From: Prochlorococcus sp. AG-363-O16
GTDB taxonomy: Bacteria > Cyanobacteriota > Cyanobacteriia > PCC-6307 > Cyanobiaceae
Direction of reading: 5' to 3'
DNA: 44,526 nucleotides
NCBI GenBank assembly: GCA_003280095.1
Contig: QCGA01000010.1
Span: 1 to 44,526, forward strand
A program made the position numbers and the translations under genes. Below, piece by piece: positions 1 to 9,467 of the stretch (position 1 is the stretch's first letter; each line of letters begins with the position of its first letter). The notes under the pieces are model-generated. The model saw only the letters and a program-made list of their open reading frames with translations, did not search any database and was not told the origin of the DNA.

Positions 1-1106
1 GGAGCGGGACTCAAACAAACATGAACGTAAACGAAGTCATCAGTAATATTGCATCTCAACTGACAGACCAGCCTTTAGGTAGTCATACGCCTGTGCATCC
101 CAATGACCATGTAAATTGTTCACAATCAACCAATGATGTCTTCCCTTCGGCAATCCATATAGCAACAGTAAAAGCTATAACAGAACTTCTCTCACCGGAG
201 CTAGAGAGACTTGTCGACGCATTTGATTGCAAAAGTAAGGCGTGGGGAAAAATTATCAAAATTGGACGCACTCACCTTCAAGATGCTGTCCCTCTTACCC
301 TTGGGCAAGAGGCCTCCGCTTGGCGTGATCAAATAAAAATTGCTCATGAACGAATCAAATCAAGTTTAGAAGAACTTTATCAATTACCTCTAGGTGGAAC
401 TGCTGTTGGAACAGGACTGAACACACCTCCTTCTTTTGATCAGGAAAGTACTGCCGAACTAGCTCTGCTAACTGGAATGCCTTTTCGTACAGCCAATAAC
501 AAATTCGCTTTAATGGCTAGTCATGATGGGTTAGTGAATGCAATGTGCCAACTAAGAATGTTAGCCATTACCTTATTGAAGATCGTGAATGATCTGAGGT
601 TATTAGCATGTGGGCCAAGAGCCGGTTTAGGAGAATTAGAACTACCAGCAAATGAGCCTGGGAGTTCAATTATGCCAGGCAAAGTAAACCCCACACAATG
701 CGAGGCAATGTCAATGGTATGCACACAAGTCATCGGACTTGACTCTGCAGTCGCAATGGCTGGGAGTGGAGGACATCTCCAGATGAACGTCTACAAACCA
801 CTGATAGGATTCAATCTTTTACACAGTATTAAATTGCTTCATGACGCCTGCACTAATTGCAGGATCTCGATGATTGAGGGAATCAATGTCAATGAGAATA
901 AAATCGAACAAGATCTTCAACGCTCCCTAATGCTAGTAACTGCATTAGTACCCAGCATTGGCTACGAAAAAGCCAGTAAGATTGCCCAACATGCTCATAC
1001 AAATAATCTCAGTCTTCGCGACTCTGCAATTAAACTTGGTTTCATTAGTCAGTCCCAGTTCGACCAGATAGTCGATCCCAAGTCGATGACAAATCCTAAA
1101 CTCTAA
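1..1106 (+). CDS. fumC: Fumarate hydratase class II, 5'-truncated by window edge
   Basis: Catalyses the reversible hydration of fumarate to malate in central carbon metabolism. The reading frame is already open at base 3: the residues SGTQTN precede the first in-window Met at base 21, and SGTQTNMNVNEVISN is a core motif of class II fumarases, so that Met is internal and not the start. The superfamily signature GSSIMPGKVNP is encoded from about base 660, and the upstream substrate-site segment with HPNDHVN and SQSTND is intact. About 361 residues follow the internal Met, so roughly the first 100 residues of a family-typical protein of about 460 lie outside the window. The gene converges on the helicase gene with a 27-nt gap. 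Aspartase and argininosuccinate lyase share the signature, but the SGTQTNMN segment and the overall match favour fumarase. Confidence 0.95.
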   Translation, partial: SGTQTNMNVNEVISNIASQLTDQPLGSHTPVHPNDHVNCSQSTNDVFPSAIHIATVKAITELLSPELERLVDAFDCKSKAWGKIIKIGRTHLQDAVPLTLGQEASAWRDQIKIAHERIKSSLEELYQLPLGGTAVGTGLNTPPSFDQESTAELALLTGMPFRTANNKFALMASHDGLVNAMCQLRMLAITLLKIVNDLRLLACGPRAGLGELELPANEPGSSIMPGKVNPTQCEAMSMVCTQVIGLDSAVAMAGSGGHLQMNVYKPLIGFNLLHSIKLLHDACTNCRISMIEGINVNENKIEQDLQRSLMLVTALVPSIGYEKASKIAQHAHTNNLSLRDSAIKLGFISQSQFDQIVDPKSMTNPKL

Positions 1107-1133
1107 GAGCCTGCAATAAAACAATAGTCGTTT

Positions 1134-3911
1134 TCAATCTGCTCTTTTTGTTGCTGGGTTCAAGTCAGAGCTTTCAATTATCACATCTTCAAAAAGATCT
1201 TCTGCCTCGCACACTGGGAAACGATTCATTACTCGTAAAGCTTTTCTTGCATTAATTCTCAATTGCTCAGTGACGAGCTCACAGTATGGAACCTGAGCCA
1301 AGAGATCAATTGTACGGCGCATAACTCTCACCACATCACCCTCATCAAGGGAAGTATTGGCAACTAAATCACTCCAGGATGCACCCCCTGCCCAAGCTTC
1401 CACTAATCCCATCAATTCTGGCTCCCACAAAACAGGTGTGACAATTTTAAATTGTTCCTGAGCCTTTAAAAGCTCATGACGAATACCGGACAGGTCATAT
1501 AAAGCCTCTTCCGCTTGAGATGAAGGGGGAAAGCCACTCCAAAGGTCGGGGCGATTCACTTCTGTACTAATCGCCTCAAAGACTGCTGCCAAATTTTCAG
1601 GTTCCAAATTATCTAAATGACCACTCATCAAGACAAGGCCTAACCAAAGTTCGTTATCACCTCTTAAAGCGGCAACTGTTCTACCCATCTCAGTAGGAAC
1701 TAAATCCTCTAAACAGCCAAAGTGCTGAAGGATATTGATCAGAGACTGAAATACTTCCCAGTCACGATTAGCTCTCTGATGAAGCAACTGTTGTCGTTCG
1801 CGAATTTCCAGTTCAAGGTTCTCGATACGCCTTCTATGTTTTTTGATCTTTTTTCTATCACCCCATTGATGAGCAGGAAGTTCTTCCAACTTATTTTCTA
1901 AAACACCTACCAACTTGAGCTGATTTAACACTTCTCCTGCAAGATCATATTGAGGAGTAGTCATATCATGTCGACATGCTATGTGTGCAATTGCTTTTGC
2001 CAAGTATTCACTCTCACTATCTCCATGAGAAATCTCACCCTGACTCTTTAGTTTTGGTGCTTTAGCATCACTCACTTGCAGACAACTCAGTTCAGCGTGC
2101 AGGCTGACAACCGCTTGACAAGGGATCAAGATCCAAAGGTTTTGATCAGTGAGACAAAGCAACAAAGGAAACTGACCCGGGCCCTGCAACTTATCCACAA
2201 TTACCGCAGGAGTTATACGACTACGTAATTGAGAAGCCTTCACGCTAACCAAAGTTCCCAAGCTGGCGAACTGTAGGGCCAACGTGAGTTCATTAGCTAA
2301 AGTTTCGGCTGCTTGCTTCTGCAAAATTCTTAGTAATCGCCTCTCTTCTCTTAAACGACCTCTCTGCTTCTCATAAATCTCGAAGTCCTCCCAAGATATG
2401 TCTCCAGACAACCCTTGTAAACTCCCCAATCGAACTCTTAACTGCTCCAGGATCTCCTCCTCCTCAGCCAAGTCCAAGCTAGCCAGATATCGACCAAAAC
2501 TCCTTTCTACAAGTTCCTTAGCCTTCCTAAGATCATGACGCTGCAAAAGGTTAAGGACCATCCCATAGCTAGGAGTGAAATGACTAATTAAAGGGTCCGG
2601 AGCACTCAAGGCAAGCTGGCTGGCCTCACGTACTCCTTCAAAACGACTTTGAACAGTAACCACATAACCATTCATGTCAAGTCCTCTTCTCCCCGCACGT
2701 CCCGCCATCTGCAGAAATTCGCTACCCATTAATGACCGATGACCACAATCTGCTCGCTTAGACAAAGTGGAAATCACAGTACTACGTGCAGGCATATTGA
2801 TTCCAGCAGCAAGAGTCTCGGTAGCAAAGACAACCTTAATCAGACCCTGTTGAAAAAGTTCCTCAATCAATTCTTTCCAAGCGGGCAACACACCAGCATG
2901 ATGTGTTGCTATTCCACGCAATAAAGATTCAGCATATGCTTCATCAAGAACTGCTTCGGAGTTAACTTCCCTATAAAGACGTAATCGCTCACGAATAACA
3001 TTTCTCTCAACGGCAGTGACTAATGATTGATCAGCCAAATCCTTCATGGCACGATCACAACCTCGTCGACTAAAGATGAAATAAATAGCTGGCAACATAT
3101 CTCGATCAGCCATCTGCCTCACAACAAAGCGAATGGGTGGAGCTTCTGGCTGCAAAGGTTTCAAGGAACGTCCCTTCCGTTTATTTCCCTTAGGCGCACG
3201 CCAAACTCTTGAATTAGGGTGGATAGCTGAGCCCGCATCATTAAGAAGAGGATGCAAACCCTTGGCACTGCAAAAGCTGAAAGTCAATGGCACAGGACGA
3301 TAATCACTGACAACCAACTGAGTGGGTCCGTGAACCTTCTCAATCCAATCGGTGAGTTGTCCAGCATTAGCAACAGTTGCCGAAAGAGCGACCATTTGAA
3401 CCCAAGATGGACAGTGAATAATGGATTCTTCCCAAACAGTTCCTCTCTGAGAATCATTCATGTAATGGCATTCATCTAATACAACTGCTTCGACATCCAC
3501 CAATGGATCATCATCCTGGTCAAATTCCGCATAAAGCATGTTTCGGAAAATCTCAGTTGTCATCACAACAACGGAAGCATCTCTATTGACACTGAGATCA
3601 CCTGTCATCAATCCAACATTTTCTGGACCAAAAAGATGCCGGAAGTCTCTTAACTTCTGATTCGATAGGGCCTTCAACGGAGTGGTATAAAAAAGTTTTT
3701 GATGATGTGCAATAGCTCGATATATGGCATATTCACCTATAAGAGTCTTACCGGAACCCGTTGGGGCACTTACAACCACAGATTGCCCGTGATTCAAAGC
3801 ATCTATTGCCTCGCGTTGAAAATCATCCAGCGGGAAATCAAAGATCTTTGAAGGATCCAAATCAAAGTTGGCAACGCTTGAAGAAGTCGTGAAGTTCTCA
3901 ACTGAACTCAT
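1134..3911 (-). CDS. Ski2-like DExH-box RNA helicase with C-terminal DSHCT-type region
   Basis: Probable ATP-dependent 3'-5' RNA helicase of the Ski2/Mtr4 type found in cyanobacteria and plastids. Numbering from a GTG one codon upstream, the Walker A motif APTGSGKT is at residues 50-57, the Walker B/DECH box at 147-150, then SATVAN (motif III), a motif V segment ATETLAAGINMP and the motif VI signature QMAGRAGRRG. The long C-terminal part, rich in charged helices, matches the DSHCT-type extension of this family by position and composition. I start it at the ATG at 3911, preceded by AGGA at a suitable distance; a GTG at 3914 is the alternative. It diverges from bioF across about 120 bp. A role in RNA turnover is inferred from the family; the substrate cannot be read from sequence. 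Confidence 0.9.
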   Translation of the reverse strand: MSSVENFTTSSSVANFDLDPSKIFDFPLDDFQREAIDALNHGQSVVVSAPTGSGKTLIGEYAIYRAIAHHQKLFYTTPLKALSNQKLRDFRHLFGPENVGLMTGDLSVNRDASVVVMTTEIFRNMLYAEFDQDDDPLVDVEAVVLDECHYMNDSQRGTVWEESIIHCPSWVQMVALSATVANAGQLTDWIEKVHGPTQLVVSDYRPVPLTFSFCSAKGLHPLLNDAGSAIHPNSRVWRAPKGNKRKGRSLKPLQPEAPPIRFVVRQMADRDMLPAIYFIFSRRGCDRAMKDLADQSLVTAVERNVIRERLRLYREVNSEAVLDEAYAESLLRGIATHHAGVLPAWKELIEELFQQGLIKVVFATETLAAGINMPARSTVISTLSKRADCGHRSLMGSEFLQMAGRAGRRGLDMNGYVVTVQSRFEGVREASQLALSAPDPLISHFTPSYGMVLNLLQRHDLRKAKELVERSFGRYLASLDLAEEEEILEQLRVRLGSLQGLSGDISWEDFEIYEKQRGRLREERRLLRILQKQAAETLANELTLALQFASLGTLVSVKASQLRSRITPAVIVDKLQGPGQFPLLLCLTDQNLWILIPCQAVVSLHAELSCLQVSDAKAPKLKSQGEISHGDSESEYLAKAIAHIACRHDMTTPQYDLAGEVLNQLKLVGVLENKLEELPAHQWGDRKKIKKHRRRIENLELEIRERQQLLHQRANRDWEVFQSLINILQHFGCLEDLVPTEMGRTVAALRGDNELWLGLVLMSGHLDNLEPENLAAVFEAISTEVNRPDLWSGFPPSSQAEEALYDLSGIRHELLKAQEQFKIVTPVLWEPELMGLVEAWAGGASWSDLVANTSLDEGDVVRVMRRTIDLLAQVPYCELVTEQLRINARKALRVMNRFPVCEAEDLFEDVIIESSDLNPATKRAD

Positions 3912-4033
3912 CACATGAATCCTATATAGCCCTTCGACGATCTATCTGATTTTGCTAATGAGGAAAGGAAAAATGGCAAAATTCGAAATTTTACAAACTC
4001 ATTACTCACACTGACAATCCTTGAGAATCAAAA

Positions 4034-5176
4034 ATGAATCAAATTCCTCCAGAACGACTTAGGAAAATCCGAACCTGGCTTCCAGGTCCCAAATCATCAG
4101 AACTAATTTCCACAACATGCAACCGCGTAGATAGGCCACTAATTGACCTCGCCAGCAACGATTACCTCGGTCTAAATAACCATGAAAAGCTGATCAAGGC
4201 AGCTACAAATGTGATGAATACCGAAGGAGTCGGAGCCGGTGGCTCAAGGCTAGTTACTGGGACGCGCCCCATACACATAGCTCTTGAAGAAAGACTTGCT
4301 CATTGGCTGGGTCGAGCAAATGTCCTACTTTTCCCTAGTGGTTTTCAAGCAAATCTAGCTGGGGTCATAACTATGAGCAATCGTCACACAACAGTGCTCA
4401 TAGATCGTCTGGCACATCATTCACTTTTACTAGGGGTAAAAGCAAGTGGTTCAAAAATTCAAAGATATAAGCACAATAACTTGCAAGATCTAGAACAACG
4501 ACTAACAAAATGTACTCAAACTAGTTCTGATGAATCTCCAGTAGTAATTACAGAAAGTCTCTTTAGCATGGAAGGAACAAGCCCATCAATCAAAGAATTA
4601 GCCCAACTTTGCAATATCTATGGTGCCCGCCTGATGGTTGATGAAGCTCATGCACTAGGAGTCATGGGTTCTAAAGGACGCGGGCTATGCCATGGGATAA
4701 AGGATTCCATTGAAATCATTAGTGGAACCTTTGGGAAAGCCTTTGGAGGTGGAGGGGCTTTCCTTGCCAGCAACAAAGACATAAAGGAACAAATACTTCA
4801 AAATAGCGGTGCATTTAAATACACAACAGCTCTTGCACCACCATTAGCAGCAGCAGCGCTAGCAGCGCTAGAACTAATACAAGACAATCCGCAATGGGGG
4901 GAAGAACTGCTAAGCAAAGCAAATGACTGGAGGAATCTTCTTGTCCAAAAAGGTTGGAGTAGACCACCAGGTCATGGACAAATACTTTCTCTTGAAATTG
5001 GTTCCGACCAAAATGCATTAAATGCGCAAAATCAACTTGAGAAAGCAGGATTACTCAGTGTTGCTATACGTCCTCCAACAGTTCCTGAAAATACTGCCAG
5101 ACTTCGAATAGTCCTTCGGAGAAACTTACCTGACCAAGCTATAGACAACCTAATTAATGCACTTGCTTTTGAATGA
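4034..5176 (+). CDS. bioF: 8-amino-7-oxononanoate synthase
   Basis: PLP enzyme that condenses pimeloyl-ACP or -CoA with L-alanine to give 8-amino-7-oxononanoate (KAPA), the first dedicated step of ring assembly in biotin synthesis. The 380-residue length is typical. Visible alpha-oxoamine synthase motifs are SNDYLGLN (41-48), GGSRLVTGT (69-77), the cofactor-stacking His in DRLAHHS (about 128), the Asp in MVDEAHALG (203) and the PLP-binding Lys in GTFGKAFGGGG (K235). It is first in the biotin operon, and its stop overlaps the next start as ATGA at 5173-5176, which implies translational coupling with bioK. Confidence 0.95.
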   Translation: MNQIPPERLRKIRTWLPGPKSSELISTTCNRVDRPLIDLASNDYLGLNNHEKLIKAATNVMNTEGVGAGGSRLVTGTRPIHIALEERLAHWLGRANVLLFPSGFQANLAGVITMSNRHTTVLIDRLAHHSLLLGVKASGSKIQRYKHNNLQDLEQRLTKCTQTSSDESPVVITESLFSMEGTSPSIKELAQLCNIYGARLMVDEAHALGVMGSKGRGLCHGIKDSIEIISGTFGKAFGGGGAFLASNKDIKEQILQNSGAFKYTTALAPPLAAAALAALELIQDNPQWGEELLSKANDWRNLLVQKGWSRPPGHGQILSLEIGSDQNALNAQNQLEKAGLLSVAIRPPTVPENTARLRIVLRRNLPDQAIDNLINALAFE

Positions 5177-5880
5177 AACAGATAATTGCAATGCATGGAT
5201 GGAGTGGAGATAGCAATGGATGGAATCGATGGTCCCATCACTTTCGAAAGAAGGGTTGGTATTGGCAAAGTGGAGAACGTGGTTATGGCTCACTTCCTGC
5301 AATTCAACCAAACTGGGAAAAAGATTCTGAGACAAGCAATAAACAAATCAGAATAATTATTTGTCATTCCCTTGGAGCACACCTCCTCAAAGAAGAAGTA
5401 TTTCAGCACGCTAACAAGGTTGTATTCCTTTGCAGCTTCAGCAAGTTCATTCCAACGGGATCAGAAGGTCGCGCAATTCGTACAGCTCTCACAGGAATGA
5501 AGAACTGCCTAGGCACCAAAAACGAAGAAGCCATGCTCTCTACTTTCCTTCAAAAAGCATGTTCTCCAGCTCCAACAAATAGTCTGCCGTCAGGTCCAAT
5601 TGACCAAGGGATCTCTCATGTGGGACGACAAAACTTACAAGCAGACCTTGATCTTCTAATGCAAACCTCGGGTATTCCTTCCGGACTATCTCCTTTGGCG
5701 AAGGTCCTAGTTGTAGAAGGAGCGCAAGACCTAATAGTTACTCCTTCTTCTCGCAAAACTCTTTTAGAAGATCTAGAAAAACACCTAAAAGAAAAGCCTA
5801 CATTTTGGTCGATGCCAGAGATGGGTCATGCTCTTCTTGATCCAAATCTCATCAAAAGAGTTCAGAGTTGGTTGGCATGA
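5173..5880 (+). CDS. bioK: BioK-type pimeloyl-ACP methyl ester esterase (alpha/beta hydrolase)
   Basis: Likely removes the methyl ester from pimeloyl-ACP methyl ester, ending the BioC-dependent disguise that lets fatty-acid enzymes make pimelate. It is an alpha/beta hydrolase of 235 residues: HGW oxyanion-region motif at 8-10, nucleophile elbow CHSLG with Ser66, and candidate triad partners Asp186 (GAQD) and His219 (MGHALLDP). It sits between bioF and bioC. This is the position of the cyanobacterial bioH replacement bioK, and published work showed that cyanobacterial BioK proteins can replace E. coli BioH. The family call rests on context plus the triad, because the sequence is diverged from BioH. 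It overlaps bioF by 4 nt and ends 4 nt before bioC. Confidence 0.82.
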   Translation: MKQIIAMHGWSGDSNGWNRWSHHFRKKGWYWQSGERGYGSLPAIQPNWEKDSETSNKQIRIIICHSLGAHLLKEEVFQHANKVVFLCSFSKFIPTGSEGRAIRTALTGMKNCLGTKNEEAMLSTFLQKACSPAPTNSLPSGPIDQGISHVGRQNLQADLDLLMQTSGIPSGLSPLAKVLVVEGAQDLIVTPSSRKTLLEDLEKHLKEKPTFWSMPEMGHALLDPNLIKRVQSWLA

Positions 5881-5884
5881 CTTA

Positions 5885-6640
5885 ATGAATAAGCAATGGT
5901 CGTCTCAAGTAATCAAAAACTTTGGAGCCGCAGCTTCCAAATACAACAACAATGCATTGATCCAACGCGACATTGCCTGGCAACTGGCTGAAAAATGTTC
6001 CACATTCCCAATACCTCGTGGGACATGGGTCGACTTAGGTGCAGGCACAGGATTACTAGCCAATGCTCTTGAGAAACGCCATCCGAACCAACAAGTTCTG
6101 CGAGTTGATGCGAGCGAAAAAATGCTAGCGCTGCAAGCTAAGCAAAGGCCTTCACAAGTTTGGGACCTAAATTTCGGCCTACCTTCTTGGCCGAAAGCAC
6201 CTAGCTTATTAGCATCTAGTTTTGTTCTCCACTGGCTTCATCAACCATCCAAAAGATTACAAGAATGGTATTCCGCGTTACCAACTGGGGGATGGATAGC
6301 CTTGGCCGTGCCCGTCGAAGGGAGCTTCGAAGAATGGAGAGATGCAGCCTCACAAGCAAATGTTTGCTGTAGTGCTATACATTTACCAAAATGCGAGAAC
6401 TTAATTTCGGCGATACCTTACAAAGGCATTCGCTACCAAAAGACCCACTGCATTACTCAAGAAGCAAAAGAGGTTTTATCTCTTCTGAAGGCAATTCGCA
6501 AAATTGGTGCACATACCTCTCCACAGCAATCATTAAAGGTAGGAGAATTAAGACGTCTTAAAAAGGCCTGGCCTGTTTCCAAGGAAACGGGAATTGCAAC
6601 CCTTTCTTGGCTCATCCACATAATGTTAATCCAAAGATGA
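5885..6640 (+). CDS. bioC: Malonyl-ACP O-methyltransferase
   Basis: SAM-dependent methyltransferase that methylates the free carboxyl of malonyl-ACP so that it can be extended by fatty-acid synthesis to pimeloyl-ACP methyl ester. I start it at the ATG at 5885, giving 251 residues beginning MNKQWSSQVIKNFG, because BioC proteins normally begin with an FG/A..Y segment like this. An earlier in-frame ATG at 5828 would lie deep inside bioK. The class I methyltransferase motif VDLGAGTG is at residues 49-56, followed by an acidic strand end (VDAS) for ribose binding. It begins 4 nt after the bioK stop and overlaps bioD as ATGA at 6637-6640. Confidence 0.9.
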   Translation: MNKQWSSQVIKNFGAAASKYNNNALIQRDIAWQLAEKCSTFPIPRGTWVDLGAGTGLLANALEKRHPNQQVLRVDASEKMLALQAKQRPSQVWDLNFGLPSWPKAPSLLASSFVLHWLHQPSKRLQEWYSALPTGGWIALAVPVEGSFEEWRDAASQANVCCSAIHLPKCENLISAIPYKGIRYQKTHCITQEAKEVLSLLKAIRKIGAHTSPQQSLKVGELRRLKKAWPVSKETGIATLSWLIHIMLIQR

Positions 6641-7299
6641 AATCCTCTCCAATCCGATTGATTGTTTGCGGTACAGATACAGATGTAGGGAAAACCATTG
6701 TGAGTGCCTTGCTAGTTCAAGGGCTACGAGCTAGTTACTGGAAGCCTGTGCAAAGTGGTCTAGAAGAAGGAGGTGACAGGAATACAATCTCCAAAATCAT
6801 AAATCTTCCCTATGAACGATGGGAACCAGAAGCATATTCATTCCAACATGCAGTATCTCCTCATTTGGCTGCAGAAAAAGAAAATCGCTTAATTGAGCCT
6901 AAACAACTCCTGATACCCAATGTTCAAGGTCCTCTAGTTATTGAAACTGCAGGTGGGCTAATGGTGCCACTAAACCGTAAATGCCTACAAATCGATCAGT
7001 TAATACACTGGAAATTACCAGTTGTGCTCGTCGCAAGAAGTGGACTAGGTACACTAAATCACACCCTCCTAAGTCTTGAAGCATTACGTCAAAGAAAAAT
7101 TTGCATACTAGGGCTGGTACTCAATGGTCCAATTCATTCCGACAACCCGAAAACTCTTGAACAATTTGGGGAGGTACCAATCATCGCAGAAATTCCCTAT
7201 CTCAAAAATCTAACAGCAAATGCCCTTGCAGACGAATGGGAAAAGCAGCAAATTGGGACTACCTTAGAAAAACTGATGAAAGCAAATTTTGACAATTAA
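6637..7299 (+). CDS. bioD: Dethiobiotin synthetase
   Basis: ATP-dependent carboxylase that closes the ureido ring of 7,8-diaminopelargonate to form dethiobiotin. The ATG at 6637 overlaps the bioC stop in an ATGA arrangement and gives 220 residues, typical for BioD; an upstream ATG at 6607 lies inside bioC and adds no family sequence. The P-loop variant GTDTDVGKT is at residues 12-20, the Lys of YWKPVQSG follows, and the ETAGGLMVPL segment matches the conserved E-GAGG-x-PL motif of the family. It is followed by a 64-nt gap before bioA, the only sizeable gap in the operon. Confidence 0.93.
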   Translation: MKSSPIRLIVCGTDTDVGKTIVSALLVQGLRASYWKPVQSGLEEGGDRNTISKIINLPYERWEPEAYSFQHAVSPHLAAEKENRLIEPKQLLIPNVQGPLVIETAGGLMVPLNRKCLQIDQLIHWKLPVVLVARSGLGTLNHTLLSLEALRQRKICILGLVLNGPIHSDNPKTLEQFGEVPIIAEIPYLKNLTANALADEWEKQQIGTTLEKLMKANFDN

Positions 7300-7363
7300 A
7301 CTGGAAAAAATATTTCGCCACAGAAGCTTAAACAAACAACAAAAAGACAAACACTAATTCAAT

Positions 7364-8695
7364 ATGACTAAACAGCATCTAGAAAAAATGAATAACTGCT
7401 CGAACGAATCAGATGACATTAATTACAATGGTTGGGATCCATATCTCTGGCCTCCTTTTACGCAAATAGGATCAACGCCTCCTCCAAAAAGAGCAGTCAA
7501 AGGATCTGGAGCCTTAATCTACATCGACAACTCACCACCCTTAATAGATGGCATTAGTAGCTGGTGGGTAACTCTCCATGGACATAGTAATGAATACATT
7601 GCAAATGCGATATCAAAACAAGCTAAAGAACTTGAGCAAATAATTTTCGCCGATTTCACTCATCCTCAAGCAGAGAAGCTAGCGCAACGACTAAGTTCAC
7701 ATACAGGTCTTAAACGCACATTCTTTTCAGACAATGGCTCAACTGCTGTAGAAGTAGCCCTGAAAATCGCCTACCAATGGTGGCAAAACATAAATGAACC
7801 ACGACAACAAATCATTGCCTTTGAAGGGGCATACCACGGTGATACGTTTGGAGCGATGGCTTTAGGTGAGCGGAATCTATTTAATGCACCTTTTGAAGAG
7901 ATGATGTTCGCAGTTACTAGAGTTCCTTGGCCTTCAACGTGGTGGGGAGATGATTCAGTTGAAAAACGTGAACAAAAAGCACTATTACAATTAGAGCAAT
8001 ACCTCGAGACCCCCACAGCTGCAGTAATTTTGGAACCCATAATCCAGGGTGCTGGTGGAATGGCCTTAGTAAGGAACAAATTTCTGCAGGAAGTAGAAAA
8101 ACTAGTGAAACAAACAGGAGCTCTGCTGATTTCAGATGAAGTCCTCACTGGGTTTGGCAGGTGTGGGGCTTTATTTGCCAGCCAACGAGCTGGACTACAA
8201 CCTGACCTAATGTCTCTCTCAAAAGGGCTTACAGGTGGATTCCTACCTATGGGAATCACAATGGCTCATGAGAAAATATTTAAAGCATTTGTAGGAGTTG
8301 AACCAGACAAGACCTTCTGGCATGGACACAGTTTTACTGCGAATCCATTGGGTTGTGCCGCCGCGAATGCAAGTCTCGATTTATTAGAACAGAATCCTAG
8401 TCAATACAAAACCTTCGAGAATCGCCATCGCCCACATCTCGAGAAATTAAGTAAACACAAGAAAGTATCCCACTCAAGAGTCGTTGGAACTATTGCGGCT
8501 TTCGATCTTGCGGGAAGCGATGTTAGCGGTTATTTAAACCCATCAGGCCGCATTGTCAAAGAAATAGCCATGTCACATGGAGTATTCATTCGCCCATTAG
8601 GAGAGGTCATCTATCTGCTCCCCCCTCTTTGCATCAGTGATGAACAACTAGAACAATGCTACTCAACAATAAATCTTGCACTAGAACAAGCCTAG
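7364..8695 (+). CDS. bioA: Adenosylmethionine-8-amino-7-oxononanoate aminotransferase
   Basis: PLP aminotransferase that converts KAPA to 7,8-diaminopelargonate, normally with S-adenosylmethionine as amino donor. It has 443 residues. Motifs: WPPFTQ near 29-34 and GISSWWVTLHGH near 63-74 (both typical of BioA), DNGSTAVE for phosphate binding, YHGDTFGAMALG, ISDEVLTGFGRCG with Asp258, and SLSKGLTGG with the PLP Lys287. The WWV..GH segment distinguishes it from ornithine and GABA aminotransferases. A second ATG at 7388 is a possible start. In pathway order this gene acts before bioD although it lies last. bioB, needed for the final sulfur insertion, is not in this window. Confidence 0.93.
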   Translation: MTKQHLEKMNNCSNESDDINYNGWDPYLWPPFTQIGSTPPPKRAVKGSGALIYIDNSPPLIDGISSWWVTLHGHSNEYIANAISKQAKELEQIIFADFTHPQAEKLAQRLSSHTGLKRTFFSDNGSTAVEVALKIAYQWWQNINEPRQQIIAFEGAYHGDTFGAMALGERNLFNAPFEEMMFAVTRVPWPSTWWGDDSVEKREQKALLQLEQYLETPTAAVILEPIIQGAGGMALVRNKFLQEVEKLVKQTGALLISDEVLTGFGRCGALFASQRAGLQPDLMSLSKGLTGGFLPMGITMAHEKIFKAFVGVEPDKTFWHGHSFTANPLGCAAANASLDLLEQNPSQYKTFENRHRPHLEKLSKHKKVSHSRVVGTIAAFDLAGSDVSGYLNPSGRIVKEIAMSHGVFIRPLGEVIYLLPPLCISDEQLEQCYSTINLALEQA

Positions 8696-8843
8696 ACAAC
8701 GTCATTACAAGAACCGATTGAATTAATATCCCTCCCTTTACAAGCTGTAAAACTTAAATCCCGAAGAAAAGTAGACATTTATTTTCAAAAATCGATGTCG
8801 GGTACTTAGTATGAGGATGATCGCAAAATTATCGATTCAACTT

Positions 8844-9395
8844 TCATGATCGATTACCTAGGAATCCAGAAGGTAAGTTGTGACTATTGTCTCTTGTAAC
8901 AATAGAAATTTCTCTTATACTTGATTGATAGGTGTCAACAATTATCATCTCTATATTCAACCAACTAGGCTTAACCAATAACTCCCTACCTTGAGAGTAA
9001 GCCACTAAAAGTCCCAAACAAAGGCTAACAATAAAAGCCAAAAACAAGAGGAGTAAGGAAAACAATTCACCACCTGAGAAAGGCCGCCGAATACCTTGAT
9101 TGTATTTCTTAGGAAAAGGTTTATTTGAAAACCCTACAAAGCCCTCCATATTTTTCCCGTATGCAGAGCTATCAAGATAAAGAGCTGCGTCATACTCTTT
9201 TCTCCGTTGTTTATCTGTTAACAATTCATAAGCCTCACACAAATACTGAAATTTCCGGGCAGCTTCGTCTAAAGGAAGAGTAGTTGTATCTGGATGAAGA
9301 TCTTTGCTTAAACGTCTAAAAGCTTGATGAAGAGTCTCTTCATCAGCAGAAGGCGCTACACCTAAAAAATCGTAATAGCCCCTTTGAAGAGTCAA
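8844..9395 (-). CDS. Membrane-anchored J-domain (DnaJ-like) protein
   Basis: Short J-protein that probably recruits and stimulates an Hsp70 at a membrane. The J-domain occupies about residues 6-70, with the diagnostic HPD tripeptide at 34-36 between predicted helices II and III. There is no Gly/Phe or zinc-finger region, so this is a type III J-protein. A single hydrophobic helix lies at about 111-133, followed by a tail of about 50 residues. The only start at this end is a TTG at 9395. It diverges from rsmG across 72 bp. The client is unknown. Confidence 0.82.
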   Translation of the reverse strand: MTLQRGYYDFLGVAPSADEETLHQAFRRLSKDLHPDTTTLPLDEAARKFQYLCEAYELLTDKQRRKEYDAALYLDSSAYGKNMEGFVGFSNKPFPKKYNQGIRRPFSGGELFSLLLLFLAFIVSLCLGLLVAYSQGRELLVKPSWLNIEMIIVDTYQSSIREISIVTRDNSHNLPSGFLGNRS

Positions 9396-9467
9396 GATAC
9401 TTTAGAGAAGAAAAACATCAGCAGCATTCACAATTGAAGTGCATAATCAATCCTATAGAGGAACCTG

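Noticed and set aside
7771-8259. A 162-codon minus-strand frame inside bioA.
   Set aside because: It is antisense to the conserved core of bioA; Ser/Pro/Cys-rich composition is what such shadows give.
8696-8843. Gap between bioA and the J-domain gene, checked for a terminator or small RNA.
   Set aside because: Only scattered ATCGAT repeats are present; no stem with a T tract and no usable small frame.
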